Assembly (NCBI GenBank): GCA_019415335.1
Contig: DXKH01000135.1
Coordinates: forward strand, 186,001-250,000
Reading direction: 5' to 3'
DNA from: Citrobacter sp.
Lineage (GTDB): Bacteria; Pseudomonadota; Gammaproteobacteria; Enterobacterales; Enterobacteriaceae
Length of the DNA stretch: 64,000 bases
The notes beneath the pieces were generated by a model. The model did not search any database. It was not told the origin of the DNA and saw only the letters and a list, made by a program, of their open reading frames with translations. The position numbers and the translations under genes are program-made. Shown one piece after another: positions 1 to 8,984 of this stretch. Position 1 is the first letter of the stretch, and each line of letters begins with the position of its first letter.

Positions 1-15
1 TAATAAGATGCCTGA

Positions 16-50
16 ACGACACGTCTCCTGTACGCTGGGAGACGTTGTCG
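16..50. terminator. stem-loop left of the LacI-type gene
   Basis: The arms ACGTCTCC (21-28) and GGAGACGT (38-45) pair perfectly, and the pairing extends outward (ACGAC with GTCGT) past one bulged T. No T-run follows, so an intrinsic terminator for a gene left of the window is only one reading. A regulator site or a leader hairpin of the gene at 88 is also possible. Confidence 0.35.
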
Positions 51-87
51 TATCTGGCTGATAACCGGTAATTTTCAGGGAGCGATT

Positions 88-1104
88 TTGAAGAAAGTCA
101 GCATTATTGATGTCGCAAAGCAGGCGGGCGTCTCGGTTTCAACCGTTTCGCTGGTGCTACGCCAGAAAGGGAAAATCTCAGAGGCAACGATTGAGAAGGT
201 TCATGCTGCCATCGATACGCTTGGTTACGTTCATAACATCGCCGCGGCGAATCTTCGCGCCAACACCTCCAATCTGATCGGCCTGATCCTGCGCGATTTT
301 AGCGACAGCTTTTCCATCAAGGTGATGGCAAGTATTGTTCAGGAGCTGGAAAAAAACGGGTTTATGGTCTTTCTCGGTCAACCGCTTAACGATGATGATC
401 ACCTCGAACGCTGTCTGTTGTCGTTTAAGCAGCAGGGTGTCGCCGGCGTGATTTACCTTGCCTCCGATAATCGCGCCGCGACATTGCCGGAGAAAATTCG
501 CCAGTGTCCGCTGCCGCTGGTGGTCGTATCTCAGTCGCTGCTGGAAGACAAATGCAATCTGGTGATGCGTGATAATCGCCAGGCTGCAAACCTGGCAGCC
601 CGCTATCTCATTGAGCGCGGACACCGTAACATCGCCTATATCGGCGGTCAGGAAGGTTGCCATATTCGTGAGCAACGGCTGCTGGGTTTTCGCAGTGCCA
701 TGACGCAGAACGGGCTGGTGTATCGCGAGGAGTCCGCACCGGCCTGTAGCGACGACACCCAGGCGGCAGGACTCGCCACGCGCCAGTTACTGGAAAAAAA
801 CAACACCATCACCGCCCTGCTCTGCCATTCGCCCGCAGCGATGATTGGCTCGATCTCCGGCATCCATCAGGTTGGGCGTACGGTCGGGAAAGATGTTTTC
901 CTCACGCAACAGGTCGCCCTGATTGGGTTCGAAGACATGCTCCACGTGAATCTGACGTCCCCCTCATTGACCTATGTTTCATCCGCCAGTGAAGAGACCG
1001 GGCGCCAGGCGGCAGTCCTTATAATGCGCAAACTGAAAGAACCGGCGCTACAAATTCAGCGCATTACCCTTTCCGGTCAACTGGTCGTGCGCGAATCGGC
1101 GTAA
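88..1104 (+). CDS. LacI/GalR-family transcriptional regulator
   Basis: A 338-residue DNA-binding regulator. The N-terminus carries the LacI-type helix-turn-helix (IIDVAKQAGVSVSTVSLVL, residues about 5-23) and hinge, followed by a periplasmic-binding-like sensor domain (about 60-335). Overall it resembles the MalI branch of the family, but the effector cannot be read from sequence. The start is TTG at 88, supported by the Shine-Dalgarno CAGGGAG at 76-82. An imperfect palindrome TAACCGGTAA lies just upstream and could be an autoregulatory site (inference). K-12 has no such gene next to ybcI, so this is an accessory gene. Its target operon may lie left of the window, since the downstream neighbour is the unrelated ybcI. 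Confidence 0.85.
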   Translation: MKKVSIIDVAKQAGVSVSTVSLVLRQKGKISEATIEKVHAAIDTLGYVHNIAAANLRANTSNLIGLILRDFSDSFSIKVMASIVQELEKNGFMVFLGQPLNDDDHLERCLLSFKQQGVAGVIYLASDNRAATLPEKIRQCPLPLVVVSQSLLEDKCNLVMRDNRQAANLAARYLIERGHRNIAYIGGQEGCHIREQRLLGFRSAMTQNGLVYREESAPACSDDTQAAGLATRQLLEKNNTITALLCHSPAAMIGSISGIHQVGRTVGKDVFLTQQVALIGFEDMLHVNLTSPSLTYVSSASEETGRQAAVLIMRKLKEPALQIQRITLSGQLVVRESA

Positions 1105-1176
1105 ATTCAGAATTCACCACCCACCTCTCCTCGCCCGTCGCTGCTATATTGCTACGATTTGCCTGGGATAATACCA

Positions 1177-1701
1177 ATGCCTACCGTTATTACGCACGCC
1201 GCCGTCCCGATTTGCCTTGGGCTGGGTCTGGGACTGAAAGTGATTCCCCCACGTTTACTGTTTGCCGGGATCGTCCTTGCGATGCTGCCGGACGTTGACA
1301 TGCTTTCGTTCAAACTCGGTGTGGCCTATGGAAACGTGTTCGGCCATCGCGGATTTACCCATTCGCTGCTGTTCGCATTGGTGGTTCCGCTGCTCTGCGT
1401 GTGGATGGGGCGACGATGGTTTAAAGCCGGGTTAATGCGTTGCTGGCTGTTTTTGACGGTTTCACTGCTGTCGCACAGTCTGCTGGACTCAATCACTACC
1501 GGTGGCAAAGGCGTTGGCTGGCTGTGGCCGTGGTCGGATGAACGCTTCTTCGCGCCGTGGCAGGTGATAAAGGTCGCGCCGTTTGCCCTCTCGCGCTATA
1601 CCACACCGTACGGGCACCAGGTCATTCTTTCCGAGTTATTGTGGGTATGGTTGCCGGGTGTACTGTTGATGGGGATGCTGTGGTGGTATAGACGTCATTA
1701 A
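1177..1701 (+). CDS. ybcI: YbcI family inner-membrane metal-dependent hydrolase-like protein
   Basis: A 174-residue protein very close to E. coli YbcI (173 aa). It belongs to the YdjM/LexA-binding inner-membrane-associated hydrolase family: several hydrophobic segments and the conserved motifs MLPDVD, GHRGFTHS and SHSLLDSITTGGKG, with His and Asp residues that could bind metal. The start is ATG 1177 by alignment with the E. coli N-terminus MPTVITHAAVP; an upstream in-frame ATG at 1159 is less likely. Its physiological role is unknown. It converges with cysS, and a BIME lies between the two 3' ends. Confidence 0.88.
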   Translation: MPTVITHAAVPICLGLGLGLKVIPPRLLFAGIVLAMLPDVDMLSFKLGVAYGNVFGHRGFTHSLLFALVVPLLCVWMGRRWFKAGLMRCWLFLTVSLLSHSLLDSITTGGKGVGWLWPWSDERFFAPWQVIKVAPFALSRYTTPYGHQVILSELLWVWLPGVLLMGMLWWYRRH

Positions 1702-1704
1702 TAG

Positions 1705-1782
1705 TGCCTGATGGCGCTACGCTTATCAGGCCTACCGATCATTCCATCGTAGGCCGGATAAGGCGTTAGCCGCCATCCGGCA
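1705..1782. repeat. BIME (two inverted REP elements) between ybcI and cysS
   Basis: TGCCTGATGGCGCTACGC...CAGGCCTAC faces GTAGGCCGGATAAGGCG...CCATCCGGCA, the standard enterobacterial REP pair. It sits between the convergent ends of ybcI and cysS, where such elements usually protect 3' ends or end transcription. Confidence 0.9.
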
Positions 1783-1792
1783 ATTCAGGTAA

Positions 1793-3178
1793 TTACTTAC
1801 GACGCCAGGTCGTCCCCTGCGGACCATCTTCCAGCACGATGCCCATCTCATTCAGACGATCACGCGCCGCATCCGCCGCCGCCCAGTCTTTGGCTTTACG
1901 GGCATCCAGTCGCTGCTGAATCAGCGCTTCAATTTCCGCCACTTCACCGTCGTCCGACTGCGCACCGCTTTGCAGGAACGCTTCCGGATCCTGCTCCAGC
2001 AGTCCCAGCACGCCAGAGATCTTACGCAGGTGAGAGGCCATCGCGTTCGCAGCGGCCATGTCCTCGCCCTTCAGACGGTTCACTTCACGCGCCATGTCGA
2101 ACAGCACGGAATACGCTTCTGGCGTGTTGAAATCATCGTTCATCGCCTCAACAAAACGCGCTTCAAACGCCTCACCACCGGCAGGCGCAGCAGATTTATC
2201 TGTCCCACGCAGCGCGGTATACAGTCGCTCCAGCGCAGAACGTGCCTGCTTCAGGTTCTCTTCGCTATAGTTCAACTGGCTACGATAGTGGCCGGACATC
2301 AGGAAGTAGCGCACGGTTTCCGCGTCGTAATACTTCAGCACATCGCGTACGGTAAAGAAGTTACCCAGCGATTTAGACATCTTCTCGCGGTCGACCATCA
2401 CCATCCCGGAGTGCATCCAGTAGTTGACGTACTCACCGTCGTGCGCACAGGTGGACTGGGCAATTTCGTTTTCGTGGTGCGGGAACATCAGATCAGAACC
2501 GCCGCCGTGGATATCAAAGTGATTTCCCAGCTGTTTGCAGTTCATCGCGGAACACTCAATGTGCCAGCCAGGACGGCCTGCACCCCACGGTGACGGCCAG
2601 CTTGGCTCGCCCTCTTTGGACATTTTCCACAGCACGAAGTCCATCGGGTTGTGCTTTACATCCACCACGTCCACGCGCGCACCGGCCTGCAACTGATCCA
2701 GATCCTGGCGCGACAGTTGTCCGTAGTTCGGGTCGGTCGGGACATCGAACATCACGTCGCCGTTGTCCGCCACATAGGCATGACCTTTAGCAATCAGCTG
2801 TTCAGTGATTTCAATGATTTCGGCGATATGGTGGGTTGCGCGTGGCTCCAGATCCGGACGCAGAATATTTAGCGCATCAAAGTCGTTGTGCATTTCGGCG
2901 ATCATACGATCCACCAGCGCGACAAAGCTCTCGCCATTTTCATTCGCACGTTTAATGATTTTATCGTCGATATCGGTGATGTTACGCACGTACTTCAGCT
3001 TGTAGCCCAGAAAGCGCAGATAGCGCGCCACCACGTCAAACGCCACAAACGTACGGCCATGACCAATATGACAGAGATCGTAAACGGTAATACCACACAC
3101 GTACATGCCGACTTCCCCGGCATGAATGGGTTTGAATTCCTCTTTTTGGCGCGTCAGTGTATTAAAGATTTTTAACAT
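1793..3178 (-). CDS. cysS: cysteinyl-tRNA synthetase
   Basis: Class I aminoacyl-tRNA synthetase charging tRNA-Cys with cysteine in the cytoplasm. It is 461 residues, the E. coli length. Visible motifs are HIGH at 37-40 (LCHIGHGRT), the zinc ligand region starting at Cys28 and including the later [10 protein letters not shown] and HHENEIAQS segments, and the KMSKS loop ([11 protein letters not shown]). The C-terminal DALR and anticodon-binding region is complete. The start is ATG 3178; the open frame continues 25 codons upstream but those residues have no family counterpart. It is transcribed divergently from ppiB with about 170 bases between. Confidence 0.98.
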   Translation of the reverse strand: MLKIFNTLTRQKEEFKPIHAGEVGMYVCGITVYDLCHIGHGRTFVAFDVVARYLRFLGYKLKYVRNITDIDDKIIKRANENGESFVALVDRMIAEMHNDFDALNILRPDLEPRATHHIAEIIEITEQLIAKGHAYVADNGDVMFDVPTDPNYGQLSRQDLDQLQAGARVDVVDVKHNPMDFVLWKMSKEGEPSWPSPWGAGRPGWHIECSAMNCKQLGNHFDIHGGGSDLMFPHHENEIAQSTCAHDGEYVNYWMHSGMVMVDREKMSKSLGNFFTVRDVLKYYDAETVRYFLMSGHYRSQLNYSEENLKQARSALERLYTALRGTDKSAAPAGGEAFEARFVEAMNDDFNTPEAYSVLFDMAREVNRLKGEDMAAANAMASHLRKISGVLGLLEQDPEAFLQSGAQSDDGEVAEIEALIQQRLDARKAKDWAAADAARDRLNEMGIVLEDGPQGTTWRRK

Positions 3179-3352
3179 CGAAGATTCCGTGTAAGACGTG
3201 TGTGGATAACAAAGTCTGTATAATACCCATAATTGGGACGGGAAGCAGCACACTTTGCGAGGTGATCGCGGCGTGCGGTTATGCTATAACACCTCCCTAA
3301 CTCTGACCCTTAGTTGGGTTAAAGCACCACTATATCGGAACAGGATGCAAAA

Positions 3353-3847
3353 ATGGTTACTTTCCACACTAATCACGGCGATATCGTAATCAAAACGTTT
3401 GATGATAAAGCGCCTGAAACAGTTAAAAACTTCCTGGACTACTGCCGCGAAGGTTTTTACAACAACACCATTTTCCACCGTGTGATTAACGGTTTTATGA
3501 TTCAGGGCGGCGGTTTTGAGCCTGGCATGAAACAGAAAGCCACCAAAGAAGCTATTAAAAACGAAGCCAACAACGGTCTGAAAAACACCCGTGGTACGCT
3601 GGCAATGGCACGTACTCAGGCTCCGCACTCCGCAACGGCGCAGTTCTTCATCAACGTTGCCGACAACGACTTCCTGAACTTCTCCGCCGAAAGCATGCAG
3701 GGCTGGGGCTACTGCGTATTTGCAGAAGTCGTTGAAGGTATGGACGTGGTTGACAAAATCAAAGGCGTTTCTACTGGTCGCAGCGGCATGCACCAGGACG
3801 TACCGAAAGAAGACGTCATTATCGAAAACGTGACCGTCAGCGAGTAA
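3353..3847 (+). CDS. ppiB: peptidyl-prolyl cis-trans isomerase B (cytoplasmic cyclophilin)
   Basis: A 164-residue cyclophilin without signal peptide, so cytoplasmic, catalysing cis-trans isomerisation of prolyl bonds. The core cyclophilin signature [13 protein letters not shown] (residues about 43-55) and the [18 protein letters not shown] segment are intact. Length equals E. coli PpiB. The start ATG 3353 is preceded by a purine-rich AGGATG. Only two bases separate its stop from the GTG of lpxH, so the two are translationally coupled in one operon. Confidence 0.98.
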   Translation: MVTFHTNHGDIVIKTFDDKAPETVKNFLDYCREGFYNNTIFHRVINGFMIQGGGFEPGMKQKATKEAIKNEANNGLKNTRGTLAMARTQAPHSATAQFFINVADNDFLNFSAESMQGWGYCVFAEVVEGMDVVDKIKGVSTGRSGMHQDVPKEDVIIENVTVSE

Positions 3848-3849
3848 TC

Positions 3850-4572
3850 GTGACGACACTGTTTATTGCAGATCTTCATCTCTGCACGGAAGAACCGGCG
3901 ATCACCGCCGGTTTTCTGCGTTTTTTAGCGGGTGAAGCCCGTCAGGCCGACGCGTTGTATATCCTGGGCGACCTGTTTGAAGCCTGGATTGGCGATGACG
4001 ATCCTAACCCGTTACACCGTGAAATGGCCGCCGCCATTAAAGCGGTTGTCGATTCCGGCGTCCCCTGTTTCTTCATTCACGGTAACCGTGACTTCCTGAT
4101 TGGCAAACGCTTCGCCCGCGAAAGCGGCATGACGTTGCTCCCCCAGGAAAAAGTACTCAATCTGTACGGTCGTCGGGTGCTTATCCTGCACGGCGATACG
4201 CTGTGTACCGATGATGCGGGTTATCAGGCGTTTCGCGCAAAGGTCCATCAGCGCTGGCTGCAAACGCTGTTCCTCGCCCTGCCGCTGTGTATTCGCAAAC
4301 GCGTGGCCGCCCGAATGCGTGCCGACAGCAAAGCCGCCAACAGCAGCAAATCGCTGGAGATCATGGACGTCAACAAACATGCCGTCATCGCAGAGATGGA
4401 AAAACACCACGTCCAGTGGCTGATTCACGGCCATACCCACCGTCCTGATGTTCACCCGCTCACTGCGAATGGCGAACCCGCCTTCCGCGTCGTGTTAGGC
4501 GCCTGGCATCACGAAGGATCGATGGTCAAAGTCACCCCGGACGATGTGGAACTGATCGCGTTCCCGTTTTGA
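3850..4572 (+). CDS. lpxH: UDP-2,3-diacylglucosamine pyrophosphohydrolase
   Basis: Cleaves UDP-2,3-diacylglucosamine to lipid X, the fourth step of lipid A synthesis, at the inner face of the cytoplasmic membrane. It is 240 residues with the calcineurin-type metallophosphoesterase motifs ADLHL (7-11), GDLFEAW (about 40-46), GNRDF (about 78-82), HGDT and HGHTHRP. The GTG start at 3850 agrees with the E. coli gene and with the 2-base spacing to ppiB, which suggests coupling. Essential in relatives, and nothing unusual is seen here. Confidence 0.97.
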   Translation: MTTLFIADLHLCTEEPAITAGFLRFLAGEARQADALYILGDLFEAWIGDDDPNPLHREMAAAIKAVVDSGVPCFFIHGNRDFLIGKRFARESGMTLLPQEKVLNLYGRRVLILHGDTLCTDDAGYQAFRAKVHQRWLQTLFLALPLCIRKRVAARMRADSKAANSSKSLEIMDVNKHAVIAEMEKHHVQWLIHGHTHRPDVHPLTANGEPAFRVVLGAWHHEGSMVKVTPDDVELIAFPF

Positions 4573-4611
4573 GAAAAAAGCCCTCTCATTATTAATACTG
4601 GAATACTCGCG

Positions 4612-5553
4612 ATGATCATTAGTGCCAGCCGTCGCACCGATATACCCGCTTTCTATAGTGAGTGGTTAATGAACCGCATTCGTGCCGGTTTTTTACTGAC
4701 CCGGAATCCTTTTAACTATCACCAGGTCTCTCGGGTGTCATTGCTGCCTGAAGATGTTGACGCGATTGTATTCTGGACACGCAACCCCACGAAGCTGCTC
4801 CCCTATATCGATGAGCTCACTGACATCGGTCATCGTTTTTATTTCCAGTTCACCCTCACCGGGTACCCGCGGTTGATTGAGTCTAAAACCTTAAATCCGC
4901 ATAAAGCGCTCGACGTATTCAAACGACTGTCAGCAAAAACAGGCGCTGAAAAAGTCATCTGGCGCTATGACCCCATTTTGTTTTCAAATCTTCTTCCGTT
5001 TGACGAACATATCCGCCTGTTCAGCAAAATCGCCACCGAATTAGAAGGCCATACCCGGCGCGTCGTAATTAGCTTCGCTGATTTTTATCAAAAAACGGAA
5101 AAAAACCTGAAGGCGATTGATTCGCTCATTTACAGCGATATCACGCAAAACCATGAACTCTGTTTAGCGTTGTCGCATAAATTAGCAGAGATAGCCCGGC
5201 AACACGGACTGGACATCTATTCCTGTGCCGAAGAAGTTAATCTTACCGGACAAGGTATTCAGCACGGGAAGTGTATTGATGAGGCGCTCATTAATGACTT
5301 GTTTGGCTTATTAATCCCCACTAGCAAAGATTCAGGTCAACGTGAGGCCTGTGGATGTGTGAAGAGCATAGACATCGGTGCCTACAACACCTGCCTGCAT
5401 GGATGTCAATATTGCTACGCGACCCACAATCAACATCAAGCCAACAGCCATTTCAAAAAACATGATCCACAGAGTCCCTTTTTGTCAGGGGGCACAGAGG
5501 GGATTGATCCGCTTCTGTTAGAACCGGTACGTTTCCAGCAAAATCTCTTTTGA
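4612..5553 (+). CDS. DUF1848 family protein with C-terminal radical-SAM-like cysteine motif
   Basis: A 313-residue protein recognised as DUF1848, function unknown. The N-terminus MIISASRRTDIPAF and the VFWTRNP motif (about 53-59) are family hallmarks. The C-terminal quarter has a cysteine cluster: CGC at 247-249 and C261-xxx-C265-xx-C268 (CLHGCQYCYA). The latter matches the CxxxCxxC iron-sulfur/SAM signature, but at the wrong end of the protein. The gene lies between lpxH and purE, which adjoin in K-12, and looks AT-richer than both neighbours, so it may be an acquired insertion. The start ATG 4612 lies 39 bases after lpxH. Function inferred only as possible FeS or radical chemistry. Confidence 0.85.
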   Translation: MIISASRRTDIPAFYSEWLMNRIRAGFLLTRNPFNYHQVSRVSLLPEDVDAIVFWTRNPTKLLPYIDELTDIGHRFYFQFTLTGYPRLIESKTLNPHKALDVFKRLSAKTGAEKVIWRYDPILFSNLLPFDEHIRLFSKIATELEGHTRRVVISFADFYQKTEKNLKAIDSLIYSDITQNHELCLALSHKLAEIARQHGLDIYSCAEEVNLTGQGIQHGKCIDEALINDLFGLLIPTSKDSGQREACGCVKSIDIGAYNTCLHGCQYCYATHNQHQANSHFKKHDPQSPFLSGGTEGIDPLLLEPVRFQQNLF

Positions 5554-5580
5554 CGTCGCAGGAAGCCTTAAAATCCAGCT

Positions 5581-5596
5581 ACGCAACCGTTTTCCT
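5581..5596 (+). promoter_or_regulatory. PurR operator in front of purEK
   Basis: ACGCAACCGTTTTCCT matches the known purE PurR box of E. coli (consensus ACGCAAACGTTTTCNT). It ends 71 bases before the purE ATG. This implies repression of purEK by PurR with hypoxanthine or guanine. Confidence 0.9.
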
Positions 5597-5667
5597 TGGC
5601 GTAGTATCGTGCTATTCTCTGTGGCCTCAAAAGCAGCGTGTCCCGCACCACAGGAGTTTTCAGACGC

Positions 5668-6177
5668 ATGTCTTCCCGCAATAATCCGGCGCGTGTCGCC
5701 ATCGTGATGGGGTCCAAAAGCGACTGGGCTACCATGCAGTTTGCCGCCGAAATCTTTGAAATCCTGGACGTCCCACACCACGTTGAAGTGGTTTCTGCCC
5801 ACCGTACCCCCGACAGACTGTTCAGCTTTGCCGAAAGCGCCGAAGAGAACGGCTATCAGGTGATTATTGCTGGCGCGGGTGGTGCAGCCCATCTTCCAGG
5901 TATGATTGCGGCGAAAACGCTGGTGCCGGTACTGGGCGTTCCGGTACAAAGCGCGGCGCTGAGCGGCGTCGATAGCCTGTACTCTATCGTGCAGATGCCG
6001 CGCGGAATTCCGGTCGGTACGCTGGCGATTGGTAAAGCGGGTGCGGCTAATGCGGCGCTGCTGGCGGCGCAGATTCTGGCGACGCATGATAAATCGCTGC
6101 ATCAGCGCCTGAACGACTGGCGCAAGGCGCAAACGGATGAGGTGCTGGAGAATCCGGATCCGCGAGGTGCGGCATGA
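5668..6177 (+). CDS. purE: N5-carboxyaminoimidazole ribonucleotide mutase
   Basis: Converts N5-CAIR to CAIR in de novo purine synthesis. It is 169 residues, the E. coli length and almost identical. Conserved features are GSKSDW (15-20), SAHRTPD near 43-49, [10 protein letters not shown] and the [14 protein letters not shown] segment. The start ATG 5668 gives [10 protein letters not shown] as in E. coli; an in-frame ATG ten codons upstream is rejected. It overlaps purK by four bases (ATGA), so the pair is translationally coupled and under the PurR box at 5581. Confidence 0.98.
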   Translation: MSSRNNPARVAIVMGSKSDWATMQFAAEIFEILDVPHHVEVVSAHRTPDRLFSFAESAEENGYQVIIAGAGGAAHLPGMIAAKTLVPVLGVPVQSAALSGVDSLYSIVQMPRGIPVGTLAIGKAGAANAALLAAQILATHDKSLHQRLNDWRKAQTDEVLENPDPRGAA

Positions 6178-7241
6178 AACAGGTTTGCGTACTGGGCAAC
6201 GGTCAATTAGGACGGATGCTGCGTCAGGCGGGTGAACCGCTGGGCATCGCTGTCTGGCCAGTTGGTCTGGATGCGGAACCGGCTGCTGTGCCCTTTCAGC
6301 AGAGCGTAATTACCGCAGAAATCGAGCGCTGGCCAGAAACCGCGCTAACGCGTGAACTGGCGCGTCATCCGGCCTTCGTGAACCGCGACGTGTTCCCGAT
6401 CATTGCTGACCGTCTGACGCAAAAACAGCTTTTCGACAAGCTCGGTCTGGCGACCGCGCCGTGGCAGTTGCTGGCGGATAAAAGTGAATGGCCTGTCATC
6501 TTTAACCGTTTAGGCGAACTGGCTATCGTGAAACGTCGCGTCGGCGGTTATGACGGTCGTGGTCAGTGGCGTTTACGCGCCGGTGAAACCGATCAACTGC
6601 CGGACGACAACTACGGCGAATGCATTGTCGAAAAGGGCATTAACTTCTCAGGTGAAGTGTCCCTCGTCGGCGCGCGTGCGCATGACGGCAGTACGGTGTT
6701 CTACCCGCTGACGCGTAACCTGCATCAGGACGGCATTCTGCGCACCAGCGTCGCCTTCCCTCGGGCCGACGCGAAGCAGCAGGCGCAGGCCGAATCCATG
6801 CTGTCGGCAATTATGCAGGAGCTGGGTTACGTCGGTGTGATGGCGATGGAGTGTTTTGTCACGCCGGAAGGGTTGTTGATCAACGAACTGGCCCCGCGCG
6901 TACACAACAGCGGTCACTGGACGCAAAACGGTGCCAGCATCAGCCAGTTTGAGCTGCATCTGCGGGCGATTACCGGCTTGCCGCTGCCGTCACCGGTGGT
7001 GGACAGTCCGTCGGTGATGGTGAATCTGATTGGCAGCGATCTGAATTATGACTGGCTGAAACTGCCGCTGGTTCATCTGCACTGGTACGACAAAGAGGTG
7101 CGTCCTGGACGTAAAGTCGGTCACCTGAATCTGACCGACAGCGACACCGCTCGCCTGAGCGCCACGCTGGAAGCACTTTCCCCGCTGCTGCCGACGGAAT
7201 ACGCCAGCGGTATCCTCTGGGCGCAAACCCAGCTCAAATAA
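6174..7241 (+). CDS. purK: N5-carboxyaminoimidazole ribonucleotide synthase
   Basis: ATP-grasp enzyme making N5-CAIR from AIR, bicarbonate and ATP, immediately before PurE in the pathway. It is 355 residues, as in E. coli. The N-terminus [12 protein letters not shown] is the nucleotide-fold loop. The [12 protein letters not shown] loop and the [14 protein letters not shown] motif (late ATP-grasp metal and substrate site) are intact. The start codon overlaps the purE stop, so the two are made in balanced amounts. A strong hairpin at 7262-7290 follows the stop. Confidence 0.98.
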   Translation: MKQVCVLGNGQLGRMLRQAGEPLGIAVWPVGLDAEPAAVPFQQSVITAEIERWPETALTRELARHPAFVNRDVFPIIADRLTQKQLFDKLGLATAPWQLLADKSEWPVIFNRLGELAIVKRRVGGYDGRGQWRLRAGETDQLPDDNYGECIVEKGINFSGEVSLVGARAHDGSTVFYPLTRNLHQDGILRTSVAFPRADAKQQAQAESMLSAIMQELGYVGVMAMECFVTPEGLLINELAPRVHNSGHWTQNGASISQFELHLRAITGLPLPSPVVDSPSVMVNLIGSDLNYDWLKLPLVHLHWYDKEVRPGRKVGHLNLTDSDTARLSATLEALSPLLPTEYASGILWAQTQLK

Positions 7242-7261
7242 GCCTTTATCACGCGTAAAAT

Positions 7262-7290
7262 GCGGGGAAGTTTAACTTATACTTCCCCGC
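7262..7290 (+). terminator. hairpin after purK
   Basis: GCGGGGAAGT and ACTTCCCCGC form a perfect 10-bp stem around a 9-base loop, 20 bases after purK. The following bases are pyrimidine-rich but not a T-run, so termination may be weak or Rho-assisted. Confidence 0.6.
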
Positions 7291-7348
7291 CCTCTCCTTC
7301 CGCGCGTAAAATCCCGTCCATTGCTGTTTGTCTTTTTCAGGATTTCTC

Positions 7349-8419
7349 ATGAACGATGGAACGGACTATCGCGCGATCCTTACCGCCGATACGCCCTTAA
7401 TCGATGTCCGCGCGCCGGTTGAATTTCAGCAGGGTGCCATACCGGGCGCGATAAATTTACCCTTAATGAATGATGACGAGCGCGCCGCCGTGGGTACCTG
7501 CTATAAACGCCAGGGACCAGAAGCGGCACTGGCGCTGGGTCATCAACTGGTCTGCGGCGAGATTCGCCAGCAGCGTCTGGATGCCTGGCGCGAAGCCTGC
7601 CGGCAACACCCGCAGGGTTATCTCTGCTGCGCCCGGGGCGGTCAGCGCTCACACATTGTCCAGCAATGGTTACGCGAGTCTGGCGTGGATTACCCGTTGA
7701 TCAACGGTGGCTACAAGGCGCTACGCCAGGCCGCGATTACCGCCACGGAAGAACAGGTACAAAAACCGATCGTGCTGGTTGGCGGCTGCACCGGTAATGG
7801 CAAAACGCAACTGGTACAACAGCAGGAAAACGGGGTCGATCTCGAGGGTCTGGCCCATCATCGCGGCTCCTCTTTTGGTCGTACGCTGGAACCCCAGCTC
7901 AGTCAGGCCAGTTTCGAAAACCTGCTGGCGGTGACTCTACTCAAAAAGCAGGCCACACGCTGGGTGCTGGAAGATGAAGGCCGGATGATTGGCTCGAACC
8001 ATCTGCCGGAATGCCTGCGCGAGCGCATGGCACAGGCTACTATCGCCGTGATTGACGACCCGTTCGAGCGGCGTCTTGAGCGTCTGCGCGAGGAGTATTT
8101 CGTGCGCATGCATCATGATTTCACCCATGCTTATGGCGAATCACATGGCTGGCAGGAATACAGCGACTATCTGCATCACGGGCTTTTCGCCATTCAACGG
8201 CGTCTGGGCTTACAGCGTTTTAACGAGTTAACCGCAAAGCTGGACGTGGCATTGGATGAACAGCGTCGCACCGGCAGCACCGAGGCGCATTTCAGTTGGT
8301 TAGTGCCGCTGCTGGAAGCGTATTACGATCCGATGTATCGCTATCAACTGGAAAAGAAAGCCGGAAAGATTGTGTTCCGCGGGACGTTTGAAGAGGTTGA
8401 AGCGTGGTTGCGCAGTTGA
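7349..8419 (+). CDS. mnmH: tRNA 2-selenouridine synthase
   Basis: Replaces 2-thiouridine by 2-selenouridine, through a geranylated intermediate, at the wobble base of some tRNAs (SelU/YbbB). It is 356 residues. The N-terminal rhodanese domain carries the active-site loop CCARGGQRS with the catalytic cysteine at 94 (E. coli Cys97). The second domain has a P-loop GGCTGNGKT at 145-153. The start ATG 7349 follows CAGGATTTCTC; the frame opens at a TTG seven codons earlier, which has no family support. The E. coli neighbourhood (purK next to ybbB) is kept. A REP element and a large REP array follow it. Confidence 0.96.
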   Translation: MNDGTDYRAILTADTPLIDVRAPVEFQQGAIPGAINLPLMNDDERAAVGTCYKRQGPEAALALGHQLVCGEIRQQRLDAWREACRQHPQGYLCCARGGQRSHIVQQWLRESGVDYPLINGGYKALRQAAITATEEQVQKPIVLVGGCTGNGKTQLVQQQENGVDLEGLAHHRGSSFGRTLEPQLSQASFENLLAVTLLKKQATRWVLEDEGRMIGSNHLPECLRERMAQATIAVIDDPFERRLERLREEYFVRMHHDFTHAYGESHGWQEYSDYLHHGLFAIQRRLGLQRFNELTAKLDVALDEQRRTGSTEAHFSWLVPLLEAYYDPMYRYQLEKKAGKIVFRGTFEEVEAWLRS

Positions 8420-8423
8420 AAAA

Positions 8424-8456
8424 TGCCGGATGGCGCTACCGCTTATCCGGCCTACA
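8424..8456. repeat. REP element after mnmH
   Basis: A single classical REP (TGCCGGATGGCGCTACCGCTTATCCGGCCTAC, imperfect hairpin) starting five bases after the mnmH stop. It is of the type found elsewhere in the window and differs from the 47-bp units that follow. Confidence 0.85.
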
Positions 8457-8470
8457 GGATGGTGATCATT

Positions 8471-8973
8471 TGTAGGCCCGGTAAGCGTTAGCGTCACCGG
8501 GCACAGAAAATGTCATTTGTAGGCCCGGTAAGCGTTAGCGTCACCAGGCACAGAAAGTGTCATTTGCAGGCCCGGTAAGCGTTAGCGTCACCGGGCACAG
8601 AAAGTGTCATTTGCAGGCCCGGTAAGCGTTAGCGTCACCGGGCACAGAAAGTGTCATTTGCAGGCCCGGTAAGCGTTAGCGTCACCGGGCACAGAAAGTG
8701 TCATGTGCAGGCCCGGTAAGCGTTAGCGTCACCGGGCACAGAAAGTGTCATGTGCAGGCCCGGTAAGCGTTAGCGTCACCGGGCACAGAAAGTGTCATTT
8801 GCAGGCCCGGTAAGCGTTAGCGTCACCGGGCACAGAAAGTGTCATGTGCAGGCCCGGTAAGCGTTAGCGTCACCGGGCACAGAAAGTGTCATTTGTAGGC
8901 CCGGTAAGCGTTAGCGTCACCAGGCACAGAAAGTGTCATGTGCAGGCCCGGTAAGCGTTAGCGTCACCGGGCA
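8471..8973. repeat. tandem array of eleven 47-bp REP-like units
   Basis: Units start at 8471, 8518, 8565, 8612, 8659, 8706, 8753, 8800, 8847, 8894 and 8941, an exact 47-bp period with the last copy cut short. Each contains an imperfect palindrome: GCCCGGT, a spacer with AAGCGTTAGCGTC, then ACCGGGC, followed by the linker ACAGAAAGTGTCAT. Copies differ only at a few positions (TGTAGG/TGCAGG, ACCGGGC/ACCAGGC, CATTT/CATGT). The near identity implies recent expansion or homogenisation. The array fills the whole gap between mnmH and the convergent porin-like gene and ends 11 bases before the porin stop codon. No coding potential is seen. Confidence 0.95.
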
Positions 8974-8984
8974 TAGCATCAGAC

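Noticed and set aside
1970..2593. 207-codon open frame on the plus strand
   Set aside because: Antisense shadow of cysS.
8471..8973. CRISPR-like array
   Set aside because: The whole 47-bp period is repeated, including the linker, so there are no unique spacers; the units are REP palindromes, and no cas genes are near.
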